From contig OU343058.1 of assembly GCA_910593695.2 (NCBI GenBank), forward strand, positions 36,149,689 through 36,213,688: a stretch of 64,000 nt of DNA, written 5' to 3'. A program made the translations under genes and the position numbers. Below are positions 63,082 through 64,000 of this stretch, in pieces. This DNA comes from Ocypus olens. Its lineage: Eukaryota > Arthropoda > Insecta > Coleoptera > Staphylinidae. Within the stretch, counting starts at the first letter, position 1. Every line of letters begins with the position of its first letter. A model generated the notes under the pieces. The model did not search any database. It saw nothing but the letters and a program-made list of their open reading frames with translations, and was not told the DNA's origin.

Positions 63082-63679
63082 AAAACAGTTAAACCTTTTC
63101 GTAAAGTCGTTTCTTTTTAATTTATTTAAATTATCTGTAGTACCGTAAACTGGGATTACTTTGTTCCATTTTTAGTGGAGAAATTGAAAATCGTTTTAAA
63201 AAAAAGTAAAGAACGTAAATAAAAGTATAATTTTTGCACAAAACACAGAGAAGGGTTTTAGTAATGTAGCTGTAGTATTATTTAATACAAAAACAAACGG
63301 CAAATATATAATTTCTTTTGCTGAAGATCGGAGCAAAGTCTACCATAGGACGGGGTTACATTGCGCCGGGGTTTAAATCTCTATGTAATGCATGACTGTG
63401 AACGTCTTGAGTAAAGTAGTACTGCTCTCTAGTCAAAATTTCTCCAACGTTTCATATCTACTTATATAAAAGTAATAAAAATTAGTTTTTTTGCATTTTT
63501 AATATGAAAAAACAAGAGCTGCATCTAAAAATAGCAAATGAACAACACATTCTTAAATTATTAAGGTAGGTATTCACAAACAAATAGATGGTTTATTAAA
63601 ACAATTGTTGTTCAGCTCAGGAACTGCAAAAAATCCTCTTTTGGAAACTTGTTTAGGTGTCTTTATGCCACCTAGAACG
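63082..63679. other. AT-rich sequence, nothing recognised
   Basis: No gene or repeat supported. It is downstream (3') of the partial minus-strand coding sequence at 63680-64000. Confidence 0.5.
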
Positions 63680-64000
63680 TCAGACAGGCGTTATGGGCCA
63701 TTTCCACATTTTTAAAGCCTTAACCATTGCATTAATGGTGACTTCATTGTCGTTAAACCCCATAATTTCACCAGGATACAATTCTCCTTCATATGAAAAA
63801 ACTACGAAACGTCCTATTTCTCGAACAACGTTTGCAAACTGAAAAGCTTTGTTCTTAGTTGGCTTGCCTTCCACGTAATCCATAAACTCTATTTCTTTTT
63901 GTTGCTCGTCAACTAGGTCATGCAAATCAAAATCATCATCTGAGTTGTCCTTGAAATAGGGTTCGTTTTCATGTCTAGAGGAAATTGCAGGTTCATCCTC
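63680..64000 (-). CDS. Partial protein of unknown function (C-terminal domain)
   Basis: The minus-strand frame enters from the window edge with an acidic EDEPAISSRHENEPYFKD, continues DNSDDDFDLHDL, and ends with a domain containing GRFVVFSYEGELYPGEIMGF and ALKMWKWPITPV. The aromatic YEGExxPGxI...W-KWP pattern recurs in multi-copy insect proteins whose function I do not know; it looks like a small beta-barrel (Tudor/PWWP-like size), but this is only an impression. The N-terminus lies beyond the window. Whether it belongs to a transposon or a host gene is undecided. Confidence 0.5.
   Translation of the reverse strand, partial: EDEPAISSRHENEPYFKDNSDDDFDLHDLVDEQQKEIEFMDYVEGKPTKNKAFQFANVVREIGRFVVFSYEGELYPGEIMGFNDNEVTINAMVKALKMWKWPITPV

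Overview
This window is eukaryotic and almost certainly from an insect or another arthropod. The evidence is AT-rich sequence, very short GT-AG introns (about 54-75 bp) and a dense set of arthropod-type transposable elements: Ty3/Gypsy, piggyBac, mariner, hAT, PIF/Harbinger, MULE, Polinton, Jockey-like and other LINEs. I could not recognise one convincing host gene. Almost every reading frame with identifiable homology belongs to a mobile element, and the elements are nested several layers deep, as expected of a heterochromatic or intergenic transposon graveyard that still holds some very young copies. The species cannot be named from the sequence.

Layout. 1-14016: a dead piggyBac-like element (minus strand, pieces at 1-105 and 13006-14016) split by a 12.9 kb Gypsy element (Gypsy-1, plus strand) with very long, near-identical 2.88 kb LTRs, intact gag and pol, and a canonical -1 slippery site. 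A 252-bp MITE also interrupts the piggyBac remnant. 14478-15443: a spliced MULE transposase remnant. 15444-18362: AT-rich repeats, including a hammerhead-ribozyme motif. 18367-21186: a complete piggyBac element with TTAA duplications and a broken transposase. 21402-36746: Gypsy-2 (minus strand), with two insertions: an intact Gypsy-3 (25142-32654, minus) in its coding region and an intact mariner (33880-36219) in its 5' LTR. 36747-38670: remnants of an unclassified transposon protein and of a Polinton DNA polymerase. 38672-44976: a third piggyBac element carrying a LINE and an internally deleted mariner. 44979-46498: a dead hAT. 46499-51458: a second copy of the first piggyBac-like family, split by a 3.7 kb non-autonomous hAT that itself carries a mariner-type remnant and a tRNA-like sequence. 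52004-60477: a PIF/Harbinger element with convergent transposase and MADF/Myb-like genes. Its transposase exon 4 is split by an unclassified 2.87 kb transposon (52835-55701), and its MADF intron contains a hAT MITE. 60539-62043: a Jockey-type LINE fragment. 62050-64000: a TTF-zinc-finger fragment, a long foldback and a partial unknown protein.

The best candidate for something undescribed is the unclassified transposon at 52835-55701. It has clear terminal inverted repeats and a 4-bp AAAT target duplication, and removing it rejoins the Harbinger exon in frame. Its spliced gene encodes a protein I cannot place in a named transposase superfamily. Other items worth attention are the hammerhead motif at 17212-17250, the identical GGGAAAC frameshift signal in two different Gypsy elements, the accessory third ORF of Gypsy-3, and the mismatched flanks of the third piggyBac element. 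Many ORF breaks fall in homopolymers, so assembly error should be excluded before calling those copies dead.
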